The notes beneath the pieces were generated by a model. It was not told the origin of the DNA. It searched no databases and was given only the letters and a program-made list of their open reading frames with translations. Of a stretch of 64,000 nucleotides of DNA, positions 47,861 to 59,465 are shown one piece after another. A program made the translations under genes and the position numbers. The stretch comes from Apricaphanius iberus (lineage: Eukaryota > Chordata > Actinopteri > Cyprinodontiformes > Aphaniidae). The stretch's first letter is position 1; every line of letters begins with the position of its first letter. The stretch spans positions 4,850,001 to 4,914,000 of the forward strand of contig JAPXFQ010001133.1 of NCBI GenBank assembly GCA_028564705.1. The letters are read 5' to 3'.

Positions 47861-50800
47861 TGAAGATGTCAGTCAAGTGAGTCTACACGATTCCTTTGAG
47901 GAATCAAGGCAGTTGCATCATACTCAAACGAGGACCAGTCCCCTGCATGAAAAATTAACGTGCTGCTGGGCATATCTCTTATTTTATTCAATAACATTGT
48001 CTTGTCAGCAAGATCAGAATGGTTGGCTATTCATGTTATTCGTGTTAAAATTACAAAAGGAAGGAATAAGAGCAAGAGACGAGAGACATCAAGAGAAGGC
48101 AACTACTGAAAACAATGTTTAAACTCAAGCAGACTGATAATCAGCTTAAGTGTCAAAAGAGTGGCTCAGTAGTGAGTAATCCATGGATTATTCACTATTG
48201 ACTGATCAAGAGGAACAGTGCACTGTTCTTCTTGATCACTTCAAAATGTGATCAGGCAAGATGGCTCCAAAGCTTTTTGTAAAGCTCCCCTGTCAAACAT
48301 ACCTTTGTTTTTTCGATTATCAAAGTTTCTAGAATGCTCCCAAAGAGCGATGTTGTTCTCCTGGGAAAAATGCCTTCATCAGACAGTTATTGTGAACACC
48401 TTAGTTGTCCTGTTCAAACACCCAGTCATTACCTCATACATAAGGACCCTCAGTCACGAATAATGCCCCCTGCAACATCTCCCCATATCAAGCCATAATT
48501 TGACTCCCCTGCACAAACTGAAGGTCCATTAAATGAATAAAATCATCATGGAAAATCCTCGTTCACTGTGGTGCATAGAATACATTTCCATGCCATGCAT
48601 GTAAAGTTGGGTAATATCATGACTGTCTAGATTAACCTTTTCTTGTTGCTCCATTGTGCTCTCTAAACAAGCAAGTTTGCAGCTTGGGAGAAGGCTTGAT
48701 ATTTGAAGACGTAATTTCATACTTAAGCCCTCTCTAACAGATCTCTGTCTTATGGCTATTTGATTGCAGTCAGCATCAGTAAGGGCCCTCATTTGGGCCG
48801 AGAATCAGCATGTAATTTTATGGAAACCACACAACTCAGCAATCTTTCCTCGTTCAAAGAGAGAGGGCCTTTTTGCCTTTGCCATCAGGAGGTCATGACA
48901 ATGTGAATTTGTGACATAAATTGAGCTAAATCCTAGATCTATGACTCGACTGTGAATATTTAATGCCAGTCTTCTTAAAAATTGAATTAGCTGATGAACC
49001 GTCTGCATTTAATAATTTGTCTACTCTGATTTTTTTCTACTATGCTCCTGGTTCTTCTTTTTGGACTTTGAAGGTCTTCTACAACCTGGTTAAGATCAGC
49101 AAAAAAATGTAATTGCTTTAGATCCCGATCGAGAATGTTCTGCATTGTATTCCACTGATCTTAATTTCAGTTTGAGTTGTTTTAAAATGCTAGAAATCAG
49201 CAAAAATGCAATGTGAGAATATGTTTACAAAAGTACTATGTCATGTTTTTACAGCAGAATATCACTTCATTAAACCTTCCAAGGAGATGTTCCAAAGAAG
49301 TCTTTTTCTAAAAAAAACTTTACCTGGTTCTTTTGGTTAGCCCTGTTTAATGGTGATGTCCCATTCAGGATGACTACTATTTATGTTTCTTTTGACTGTA
49401 ATGACGTTGAAGCTACTGTTATATTACTGCCAAGATTTTCTCATACTTTTTGGAAAAAGGTGTGTCTTAACTTAATGTCTAAGAAAGATTTATTATTTTA
49501 CGCTGAACTGTGTAACAATCTATAAGGTTTACCATAGCTTATATACTGCATGTTGTCAGTGTACTGACCAAACCCTGGAACCGGTCTTTTGTCCTTGGCT
49601 TTGAGCTAAATGGATCCCACAAAGTCAAGCAGGAGGTAGGAATTTGCACTTGTTCTTGGTGCGGGCGAATAGTTCACCGCCGCTGGCATCTACAGACCGT
49701 GTGAGATGTTGGAGGGGTTGTTGACCTTGTCTGTCTCTAAATAGCACCTAGCTCGGGGGGACCTGTTTAAATGATGCGTGTGTGCTGTAATGCACACATC
49801 GTGAGGAAAAGGAAACTGGTAGTAGTGAAGAAAAGCTTGAAGCCCAGGGGCTCTGTTCCTAGTGGTGGAGGCTTCAGTTCTGCTTGTAGTCTGTTTCGTT
49901 GAGACAACACTCTCCTTTCTTTTACTTCAATTTTTTTTTTGCCATTGTTCCCTCCAGCCCCTCTCTGTTGTTATTTTTACATGCATTATGTTACTGCTGG
50001 ACTCCATCATCTTTCTCCAGCATTCAAATATTAGCCATCTCCTTCCTTCTGTCACCTCTCTTTCTATTGGACCACCCTCTTTCCTAATCTCTCCTTCTCT
50101 CCTCTCTCCTCTGCTAAGTCCACTTATACAAAGCTTATATTGTTATGTACTGTGGCATTCTCTGGTTCCTGGGAGATATAGTAGTGCTGATTTTAACTGA
50201 GAGTCTGATATATAGACAGACAGAAGTAAAACATGAGCCAAACATTTGGTGTTTCATTAGTTTACAGGCAATCCTTCTGTGACATTGGCTGACCTCTTTA
50301 GTAATGCTTTTTTTTACATCCCTCATTGATGCATGTTATGAAGCTGTTGACACCATGTGAAATATTGTAAGAGTGTTTAACTGCCCACACAGGTTTTATT
50401 TTTGCTCCGCGTTCGAATTGGCTCTACTCGTTGCTGCACCAAACGAACACGGCACAGAGGGAGGCAGCTTGTTATGTCATGAGAGAAAGGGGCCACATCT
50501 GACACTCAAGTTCAAATCTGGCCATGAGGTCTTTTACAAAGTCATACTTTTTATTTGTTTATGAATTGAAAGGATGATTTTCAGTTTTGACTGCTGGGAG
50601 TGGAAAAACTTTATAAACCTCAGTACTTAATTATTTTTTATCAGAATGTTGTACATTTATGACACTACATGTGTTGGGAGTTTATTTGTGGTGGGATTTG
50701 TTAATGTTTTTGCCTTATTTAAATGAATTGCCATAGGAACAGTTTTATGGAAATGCATTGGGAATTACAGGTAGCTGGCATGACAATATTAAAATTAAAA

Positions 50801-51514
50801 AGAAAATAATGATAATCATGTACATTTTTATGCTAATATAACCCTTTAGTTTTCTCACTGTAATTTTTTTTCTTTTTAAATTTCTGTAATAATTTACATT
50901 GAATTGTATATTTGTGCATAAATTATTGATTTGTTGATTTTATTTTGATTTGTGTTTGTCTCAATTAATATATTATAGTTCTAATGTATTTTTCTGTTTG
51001 TTGGCATAAAAGAGATTAGAACATGAAAACAAATATATGTATGACGTTTTTAAGTTTCAAATGCAGTTTTGGTCAGACCGATAAACAAGAGTTTCAGGCC
51101 GTAGTGATCGAGCAGAAAACAAAGAAACTCCATGTTGATATTTTTTTTACGTTGTTTCTGTTCCTGTTTATTTAATCTAAAATACAGGCGATGATCTATT
51201 AAAGCTGCCCTTTGCTGACATTTAAGGTGGCAAAACTAGTATCCCTAGTATTTATCCATCCCATATATATGGGATAAAAATATATATATTTAGACTGTTG
51301 ATGTAGAACCACACCAGATGAGTGTAACGACCCATGTAATTAACAAAGACATTAAGATGAAAAACAAATTGTCCATAATATATGTAAAATCAACACAAAA
51401 AATCCACATTGTTGGTCATTAGAACTTCAAGGTGTGTTTAAAAACATAGATCTCAGATATCGATTTACTGTGATTTACACAGCTGTAAACCTCTTCAAAT
51501 CTTAAGGTATCTGC
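47861..51514. other. No gene recognised
   Basis: Mostly AT-rich. A short ATG frame at 49610 ending in AG|GTAGGA resembles a small first exon but has no support. A T-rich stretch near 49900-50130 yields Leu/Ser frames that are compositional. A palindrome cluster lies at 48171-48255. Confidence 0.45.
48171..48255. repeat. Cluster of three adjacent inverted repeats
   Basis: 48171-48196 is a 26-bp palindrome centred on CCATGG with one mismatched pair. 48203-48238 is a 36-bp palindrome centred on GTGCAC with one mismatched pair (18-base arms). TGATCAC at 48233 is then mirrored by GTGATCA 8 bases later. Confidence 0.9.
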
Positions 51515-52125
51515 GGTCCTTTTCTATCTACTCTTTCCTGTCCTTGAGTTTTCAGTTGAGTTCAAGTCAGACTGGGTTACTCTAGCAGCCTTATCTTTTT
51601 TCTTTGAAACATCTTGAGAATTTCCTGGGCTCTGTGTGGAATCATGGTCTTGCTTAAAAAGAAGAAGAAAAAAACTTAATTCATCTTTAGATTCTTATTC
51701 TAAAAATCCTCATATCTTTTTCCATTGACCAGTTCCTTGATTATGAAACGGCCACGTCTACTACATAGCCTATGCCCCTTCAATGAGGCCTCACCTGAGG
51801 GGTCTCAAAATTCCCAGTGTTTCGCTGGCTTGTTCAAGTAGTCTCTAGAAAAGTTTTACCAATTTGCAACCTGCTTTTTCTTCAGCAGTGGGGTCTTGTG
51901 CACTGAGCTTTCATGGAGCCTTGTTTTTTTAAGTTTGATGTCTATTGTTTTTGTAGACAAACTTCACCTAATAATCTAAGGTCCCTGCATTAACCAATGA
52001 CTCGCCTGACTAATATCTTTACAGACACATATGGTTAATGATGAAATAATGTTTTCTATAGATGAACCTGATTAATAGCCCTAATGGTGCTAAGTGGAAC
52101 ATCCACACATTAATAAATCTTTCTC
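51515..52125 (-). pseudogene. Tc1-like transposase fossil, third lineage
   Basis: Antisense blocks in family order: 'TTTTCTATCTACTCTTTCCT', 'TTGAGAATTTCCTGGGCTCT', 'TGGAATCATGGTCTTGC', 'GACCAGTTCCTTGATTATGA', 'TTCAAGTAGTCTCTAGAAAA', 'CTTCAGCAGTGGGGTCTTG', 'GAGCTTTCATGGAGCCTTG'. Large pieces are missing. The tail near 52370 ('TACTTATTTTCCCCACTTTA') may be its terminal region. Based on recalled similarity only. Confidence 0.55.
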
Positions 52126-52500
52126 TAACACATGGCATCATTATGATTGCAAACAATTTTGGAGAGCTAATTTTTACCCACACTATCACCTTGAACTAAA
52201 CAAGCAGATGATACATTTATTAATTTAATAATTCTATGAATTTATGCATTTTAATGTTCTTGTATATTTTTTTTTGGTTAGCTGGGTTGTTACCAACAGC
52301 TGGTGTGTGATTTTATTTTACATATTTGTTAGAAATATATCTACTAAAGAAAAACATTGATCTGTTTAATACTTATTTTCCCCACTTTAGATTAAATAAA
52401 TGGGCAGACTCACCCACATGGAAAAAATCTATAAAAATATAGGTTTTATTGTATGTTGTGATATAGGTTTAGAGTATATGTAACATAGATAAAATTGGCC

Positions 52501-52558
52501 GTTTTCCTATATTATAGGTACAGATATGTACCCACAGGTACCTATAATATAGGAAAAC
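52501..52558. repeat. Inverted repeat, 21-bp perfect arms, 16-base loop
   Basis: Arms 52501-52521 and 52538-52558 are exact reverse complements containing 'CCTATATTATAGG'. It lies just inside the left end of the 52413-53393 element. Confidence 0.95.
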
Positions 52559-52675
52559 TGTAAATGTTATATATGTCACATTGGTTAAAAAAATATGCAA
52601 TTATATAGGTGTTTGGTTATACGAAAAGTTACTTGACTACATGAGTTCTTTTTGTGACAAGATGTCAACGAACCC

Positions 52676-52740
52676 AGTGGTGGGTCTTGAACACCGGGCT
52701 TGCAGATGAGTCCTGCACGCTTAACACTCAGCCAATGCAG
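52676..52740 (-). ncRNA. tRNA-like sequence (pseudogene or SINE head)
   Basis: On the minus strand an A-box-like TTGGCTGAGTGTTAAGCG is followed about 22 bases later by a B-box-like GGTGTTCAAGACCC. A possible anticodon stem TGCAG/CTGCA encloses the 7-base loop GACTCAT, but the loop lacks the usual T33 and the acceptor arm is poor. It is not a functional tRNA; it may be a tRNA-derived SINE head captured by the element. Confidence 0.4.
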
Positions 52741-53393
52741 CCATCAAGATCTATTGTAGTTATATTCACTCACACTTCTATAAGTATTTTCCTCAAAAAT
52801 TCCGGACACAGTCGAGGGGATCCCCTATATTCACACTCTGTCCATTCCACAAGGACATGGTGGAGGGTGACATTGCTATATTTACTCTGAAACGCTTTGC
52901 CGCCATTAAAAACGTCTATGATACAACCCAAATTTCAGATTGTGCCAATGAATCACCCAAAGCGGATGATGTACGCAATGCTTGAGTAGTCTGTTGTCCC
53001 TTAAAATAATTGGAATAAAATAAACAATATACAAAAAGGAAAACTATTTCAAGGGTGGCAATTGTATAGTTTTTTGTAGAGGACTTTAAACAAATATACA
53101 GTTATTACCTTGATTATTAAAATATGATCTTGGCTTCATTTATGACAGTTGCCAAAATGAGTTAAAATGACCAGATCCTGCCACGAGCTATATAGGAGAC
53201 ATATCTAATAAGTACATAGGGGTTATATGTGAATATAAAGAAGCAACACTTGAGATATATACGTATGGCCTACATATGCACATAAACACATCTCAATTTG
53301 GTGTATATGTGGCATATATATTATCATATATGTGCATATAAACTGCATATAGACTCATATGCGCATTAATCCTATAGATTCTTTCCATGTGGG

Positions 53394-55142
53394 CATATTG
53401 TGAGCATCTGACCATTTGGCTCATCAATAACTTTTACAAAAAGCAATATAACCATGTGGAAGAAATTATTTAGAACGTTATGTGTTCGTTTGAAACTCTT
53501 TGTGAAACGTACCTCTTCAACAAAAAAAATCTGTGGCAGAGCTACTTTGCTTTGTATGTTTAGCTAAAGTATTTAATCTCAGTTTTTGTCTAATTCACTT
53601 TATATCCGTCACACAGTCGTTTGTTCACATGGCTGATATTTTACCAAATATGTTTTGTCCACTGTGTCTTTATTTGTCATATTTAATATAAGTAAAATTA
53701 ATAAAAGCCCAAAAAGTTACTTTTTTGTGGTTAATTTGTATAGGAATATCAGATGTATCTAGAGAATGGCTGAGATGTTCTGAAGTAATTCGAAGCAATT
53801 GGGGAGTGATTGCAATTAAAGGGTGCACTTCAATAAAGCCACAAATGAAAGGGACCTGCTTGAATGTCTCAGGCAGTGTAGACTTTACTGTACAAATCTC
53901 TAAAGAAAAGAATGCGGGGAGACTCATAGCAATGAAAAGTGAACTGACAGACTAAATAACTTTCTTTAGCTCTAAGATATATGAGGACTTAAAAAAGACT
54001 TCATATGACAGTGAGTGCAGACATAAGTTAGTTCTATCTCATTTAAAACAATCTTCTAAACTATTCAAATATATTTCCATTTGGCAGTGACTGTAAAGTA
54101 TGGAAGTATTTAGAAAATCAATTACATCAGCATGAGTTTGTGGGCGCACATGTGTGTGTTTGCCTGTGTGTGGGATGTAGACTCTGTTTACCCCTCAGGG
54201 AGGACCTGTGCATGCTTCTCATTTCTGGACTCACTCAATTAGTGTCGCTGATGTTCTGACTGTCTGAGTAGTGCACACACAGGATTAGAATACAGCAGGT
54301 CTGCTTCTAACTTGCTGTAATTGATATGACAAGGTCAGCACATCAACAAACACACCTCTGATTAACAGAGCTTTAAAAATACAAAAGATCACCTAGTCAA
54401 GATGAATGTTTGTTCAGCCGATAATAAATCCTTTACTTGATCTAAGATTTGTATTTCTAGTAAAATCCTGTTTGTAATTCTTTTAAAAGTAACTCACTGG
54501 TTTGCTTGCTGGCAGAAAAGTAACCATTAAGTAACCCAATGAAAACATGTGAATCTAAAAGCAGTAATTCTTCTTGACTAACATCTTGAGAGATTTGGCT
54601 AAAAGCTTTAATGGTCAGTGATATTAAACTAGAGTCAAAGATGCTTCAGTGTTGCTTTATCCGTCTTTGCATAAGAACATAGAGGAAATCAAATGCAGAC
54701 CAAGATGAGCTGGACAAAAAGAGCAAACATTCTGGTGAGACTTAATCAGACAGCCGACTGAATGCAAATGACACAGACTGACCTGTAATCTGAATGAATA
54801 AGTGGCTGATGGTAATATTTCTCCTTATTATGCTAGATAGATAACTAGATAGCAGTTGTCTTACAAAAAATATTTTTCTTAATATTAATAATGTGTTGTC
54901 TCATGGGCTTTGATTGTCGCGTTGGCTTTGCATTTGAATCATTTTTGTATCATGTTATGTTCTGTTGTGTGTGTTGATAAGACTACTGTGTATGGTTTGT
55001 GTTTCTTTGTCATGTTCATTTGTGTAGCTCTTTTATTCAGTTCATTTTCTCAGTGTTTCAGGTTCCTGCTCCAATGATAGCTGTTCCTTATCGGTGAACC
55101 AGTACACCTGCCCTCAATCTAGTAACAAGTCCTCTCAGGATA
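53394..55142. other. No gene recognised
   Basis: AT-rich. A frame of 76-85 codons occurs on both strands near 53670-53955 but has no domain and no splice support. Confidence 0.45.
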
Positions 55143-55478
55143 CAGTGGACCCATGGTATTCCCGGGGGTCGGGGATCACAGCAGCTTGTGAACAGCTAAA
55201 ATCTGCAAATACTCGAGACCTCTTCTAAAAACATGTATGACTGCCTATTTTAAAAGCTCAAACACCAAATATACCTTAATGTACATTTATAAGGAGAGTG
55301 GAAATGCCGCCAATAGCATATCAAGTACCTTTGCCCCCAAGTGTCTCAGCTTTCCAAGCTGCATTTTTTCTGAATATTTTAGTTATGCTTGAAGAAAAAA
55401 AAATCGCTGAATAATCTGAAGTCATGTTCCATAGAAAAATGTGTGAATACTGAACTGCGAATAGGTGGGGGTTCACAC
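55143..55478. mobile_element. Probable pogo/Tigger-like MITE at a TA site
   Basis: The left end CAGTGGACCCATGGTATTCC and the right end, inverted as GTGTGAACCCCCACCTATTC, form imperfect terminal repeats. TA stands on both sides (55141-55142 and 55479-55480). The body 'AACAGCTAAAATCTGCAAAT' and 'ATACTGAACTGCGAATAGG' recalls fish pogo-type non-autonomous elements. The open Cys/Ser-rich frame entering from the left is accidental. Confidence 0.5.
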
Positions 55479-56872
55479 TATATGCTCTTGATTCTTCACA
55501 ATTTTCTTCAATTTTTCTCTTATTTATGCTGCAATTGGGATTCACAGTTACCACCATTTGGTTCCCTTGGTTATCTCAAATTTTTTTTTATAGGTATGAC
55601 TGTAAGCATGCCTGACAGATGAAGTATCTACACTTAAACCTTCTTCTGAGTGGAACTCAATAATTTTTCAAAAGAAAAGACAACATACAATAGTTATCAC
55701 TTTTGAAAACATAATCAAGGAAAGTCTTTATTGCCATTACAACTGTGCAAAAGTTTTAGGCTGTAAACAAAGCATGCGTTCAGAAATATGAATAATGATT
55801 ATTTTTATCAATTTGCATAATGCAAAGTTAGCAGAAAAATCTAAATCAAATCAATATTTGGTATTTCTACCTTTTGCCTTCAAACCAACATCAATCCCTA
55901 TATGTACACTTGTACAAAGTCAAGGATTTTATGGAATTGTTATCAGGTGTACGATCCGCCAGTTATGCAAACAGGAGCTAAATTTCAGCAGTGTAACACA
56001 TGGGTTGAACATAGTCATTTACTGAAACAAAAACAGCTGTGTAGGAGTCTGAAAACTGGGTGAGGAACAGCCAAACTCTGCTACCAAGGAGAGGTTATGA
56101 AAGATAGTTTCATTCCATGGCAAAATTGAGCACAAAGGCAAAACACAAAGTAGTTATACTGCATCAGAAAGGTCAGCAACGTTGCAGATTGTAGATTCTT
56201 GGTTGGCCCAGGGAACTTAGTGCAGCAGATGCATATTACACTTTAAAATTGGAAGATGTCAAGCAGTGTTTTCAGCTCAGAACTGGCAGAAACGAGTGAG
56301 ACCCAGGTACACCAATCTACTCTCTGGAGAAGTCTAGCCAGAACTGGTCCTCATGGAAGAGTTGCAGCCAATACTTATCCATCATGCAATACAATCAGGT
56401 AGGGCTAGGCAATATGGCAATATCACAACATATTGCGCAGTTCGTTAACGATAAATGGACGATAACTATCCCACCGCCAAAAAAACTGTTTTATCTCTAG
56501 ACGAGGCTGTTTCTGCTCATCCTCCTTGACCAGTTATACCCTGCCACTTTAATATTTGAATCGTCCTTCATTTGCTTGGTCTTTCTCATCAAGTGTTGCA
56601 AACTCCTCACCATGGAAAGTAGGTATTTGGTAACCCAAAAGTAATTGGAAGTCACTAAATGGTGTCATCAACTCATTTGCATAATGTGCATGTAATTTCT
56701 ATGGAAGCTAGAGGAGAGAAAAAATAAATTGAATTATATTTTTGCAAGATAATTTTTTTTAACCATTGGTGGCAGTGTCGTCCAGGTGGAACTGTTAAAA
56801 GATTTTCCCTTTTGGGTATATTTTTGAGTTGTCAAGTGTCTTTGTATTACAAATTTTGACATGAAAATCTGG

Positions 56873-57278
56873 ATGATCTTTGTTGACATCTTTGGACAAA
56901 TGAGCGAGGAATTGGGTGGAAAGAAAACAAACAAAATGAAGGGCTATAGAGACGCAACGACCACTTTCAAGAGAGTGAGAGGGCGAAATCCCCGATATAA
57001 AATTATTTTAACGTCTGAAGACAGGGAGAGCTTTATAGAGAAATTTAAAATCTCTATTGACAGCAAAACTGAAGTTATTTAAAGCCCCTTTGAGGTACGT
57101 GAAAAACGTTAGTTTGATTTGCCAGTGTCCTGGCCACAAGTCTGGTGGGGAGACATTTATTCCTATTCCTGAAGCCGACCTTTCAGTCATAAAAAAAGTT
57201 TACAGCTTTCAAAAGTCCGGAGGCCTGAGATTATGTTATTTCAAGGAGAGTAATGGTAAATGGCCTGTACTTGTATAG
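56873..57278 (+). pseudogene. Two short adjacent open frames inside the hAT element
   Basis: One frame (about 56861-57082) reads MKIWMIFVDIFGQMSEELGG and onward to ILTSEDRESFIEKFKISIDS. An overlapping frame (57057-57278) includes LICQCPGHKSGGETFIPIPE and KVYSFQKSGGLRLCYFKESN. Both look more protein-like than the surrounding noise. I do not recognise either. They could be a frameshifted relic of one protein, either an unknown part of the transposon's own gene or a captured host fragment. Confidence 0.3.
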
Positions 57279-57471
57279 CACTTTATTTTGTCCCTACGGA
57301 TCCCAAAGCACTTTACACTACATTCAGTCATTCACTCATTCAAGCACACGTTCACACATTGATCATGACAAGCTACATTGTAGTCAAAACTGTCCTGGGG
57401 CACACTGACAGAGGTGAGGCTGCCAGACACTGGCCCCACTGGGCCCTCTGACCACCACCAGCAGGCAAAGT
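57254..57471 (+). repeat. SINE-like interspersed fish repeat
   Basis: 'ATGGTAAATGGCCTGTACTT', 'GTATAGCACTTTATTTTGTC', 'CCAAAGCACTTTACACTACA', 'CAAGCTACATTGTAGTC', 'AACTGTCCTGGGGCACACTG' and 'CTCTGACCACCACCAGCAGG' are the landmarks. The clearest copy of the family in the window, sitting within the hAT element. Confidence 0.8.
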
Positions 57472-58837
57472 TACAAGCCAAAACTCCTAACTCCTTAGCC
57501 ACGGTCACCCCCTTGGACTGATGTCTGCGAAACAGAAAGCCATATTTGTACAACAAGCAGAGGTCAGACCTGGCCATGTCACGGCATGATTCGTATCACA
57601 TGTGGGTGAACACCAAGGAGAACAACAAAATCCTCAACGCGACTGCAAAGCTGGTAAGTCCTCATTGAAAAATGTCCTTATTCATGTACAGGTTAAGTTG
57701 TCCTGTGACTTGAGGAATTCAGGGCCGTCTGGGCTCTGGTAAAAAACTGAATATCGTCTCCTACACTATTCTTTGAAAAAAATCTGGTCTTGGAGAAACC
57801 TAAAATAATGTAGCATCTTTAATTAAGAAAGTAGAAGCAGCTGTCAGGATCTGACCTACAGCTCCTGCATGTACAGCAGTGGACACAGGGTGCTAAACTC
57901 ATTTTGGCACATCTGATTCAAAACGCAAAAACAATATAAATGTGCAAACCTCTTGTTTGTTACATAAACATTCTCTAAATGACAAATACATGATCACAAT
58001 GCCTCACCATGAACAAAATGAGCCTCAAAAAATTCCTGTTGCTGCAGGATCCAGGCTTTCTTATGAGCATCCAGGTTTAATCTCCTAATCGCCTGCAAAC
58101 TCTTTCATTTTGCGAAAAACAAAACTTTATCAAGCACCCAACGGGACCTGCTGTCGACCATGCAGCAGGAGTGAATCATCTGTTCCACTAAATACTCCTC
58201 CAAATGTGCAAAACAATCAAATTATAGTTAAAACGCACTGTGTCCCAGTACCATGAGACCTTGTGAGAAAACATCAGAAAAGATCCTCCTGTACAGGACC
58301 TAGAACCATGAAACATCTGCAATAACCGGTTCCAACCAACCTTTTAATTCAGTTATCGATTCCCACTCTTTTCTGTATTTCTGAGGGTCTAGTAAAAACA
58401 AAAAATACTGACATGGGCAAAAAGAAATTGATTTTAGTCATAAAATTCGGTATTGGTAAATTTTTGGTTTATCCCCCAGCCCTACCATCAGGGAGGCATA
58501 TGACTTGGGTCAAATGTATTCTGCAGCTGGAAACCCAAACATTCAGCCAAAGTCATTAAGAACTAACTTCAGTGTAAATAAGGATGTGAGGAAATCTACA
58601 TCCACAGAAAGTCTATGGTTATTTCTCAAAGTCGTTTGGAACAACCTACCAGCTGAGTTTCTTCAACACTGTGTTTGGCTGTTTTGAAGGCAAATGGTGG
58701 TCACACCAAATATTGATTTGTTTCTCTTTTGTTCATTCACTGCATTTTATTGATTGATGAAAATAAAGGATTAATACTTCCATTTGTGAAAGCATATTAC
58801 AGCTTTTTCCCCCACAACTTTTGCAGCTATATATTAA

Positions 58838-58930
58838 ATTAAATGCAATTCAATTTATTTCCATAGCACCAATTCACAACAGATGTCATCTCAAGGCACT
58901 TTACAAGATAAGTCATTCCAGTACAGTATG
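58838..58930 (-). repeat. Fish interspersed repeat tail
   Basis: 'AATTCAATTTATTTCCATAG', 'CACCAATTCACAACAGATG' and 'CATCTCAAGGCACTTTACAA' form the reverse complement of the tail at 13768-13816 plus adjacent body. Confidence 0.65.
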
Positions 58931-59465
58931 CAAACATTGCAAACTTTCTTTACTAATATTTTTAATAATCAATGGTTGAGAATGTTTATACTACCATCGT
59001 AATCTCTTTAGGTTCCTTCCCAGATTTTCTTAGCAGAATCAAGTCTTTTCTCTGTTTTCTCTGTATGAAGTGTACTTAACATGCAGATGAGATAAAAAAC
59101 TACGAAAACAAGTGTTTATTGATCTTAAATGTAATTTTCTGTTTACTTATTGTTATAACTGACAACTGTTTGTAATGTGTTCTTATTGGAATATTTTGGC
59201 TGGACCCCTCAGGATGGCTATTTGCCCATGTCATGTTGCACCGGTTCCTAAAGCGTCTCGAATTGTCTTGGACAAAAATGAGTAGATGTTAATTTAATAT
59301 ACCAGTGATGACTTATTTAAAAAATTCCATTCTGGCAACATACCTAAAGCCACAGACATATAAAACTCATTAAAACCTGTTTTCCTTAAAAAAAATAATT
59401 AATCAATGTCTCTGTTTTTGAATTTGTTTTCTACTGTTTTCTCTCTCTCTGTGTATAGATTTAAC
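58931..59465. other. No gene recognised
   Basis: AT-rich DNA up to the target-site duplication of the retroposon. Confidence 0.45.

Larger units (their letters stand above)
52413..53393. mobile_element. DNA element with CCCACATGGAAA terminal inverted repeats
   Basis: The left end CCCACATGGAAAAAATCTAT and right end, inverted, CCCACATGGAAAGAATCTAT differ at one position. Many 'TATAGG' and 'ATATATGT' motifs lie inside, as in subterminal regions of such elements. It is 981 bp with no transposase. A target-site duplication was not resolved (flanks TCA and CAT). Superfamily unknown to me. Confidence 0.6.
56400..58484. mobile_element. hAT-type transposon nested in a Tc1 copy
   Basis: The left end TAGGGCTAGGCAATATGGC and the right end, inverted as TAGGGCTGGGGGATAAACC, are related terminal repeats. 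The flanks CAATCAGG (56392-56399) and CCATCAGG (58485-58492) differ at one position, an 8-bp hAT duplication. Removing the element restores the Tc1 reading 'AATACAATCAGGGAGGCATA'. It is 2085 bp and carries a SINE-like repeat (57254-57471) and two short open frames, but no recognisable hAT transposase, so it appears non-autonomous. Confidence 0.88.
55738..58832 (+). mobile_element. Tc1-like fossil interrupted by a hAT element
   Basis: The outer ends share AACTGTGCAAAAGTTTTAGG (left) and 'CACAACTTTTGCAGC' (right). Left of the interruption: 'GAACAGCCAAACTCTGCTAC', 'CAGTAACGTT'-type 'AAGGTCAGCAACGTTGCAG', 'TTTTCAGCTCAGAACTGGCA', 'GGTCCTCATGGAAGAGTTGC'. Right: 'TATTCTGCAGCTGGAAACC', 'TGGAACAACCTACCAGCTGA', 'CACACCAAATATTGATTTG'. 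These match one fish Tc1 lineage in order, with the catalytic region largely deleted. The sequence is cut at 56399 and resumes at 58493 with no loss. Confidence 0.82.

Noticed and set aside
49605..49640. Short ATG frame MDPTKSSR ending in AG|GTAGGA
   Set aside because: Too short and common by chance; no promoter-like context.
52676..52740. Functional tRNA gene
   Set aside because: A-box and B-box are degenerate, the anticodon loop lacks T33, and the acceptor arm does not pair.
53670..53955. Overlapping 76- and 85-codon frames on opposite strands
   Set aside because: Neither has domains, splice signals or codon bias; the opposite-strand overlap suggests chance.
55060..55228. Exon-like Cys/Ser-rich frame after an acceptor-like sequence
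   Set aside because: Its 3' two thirds fall inside the pogo-like MITE (55143-55478), so the open frame is accidental.
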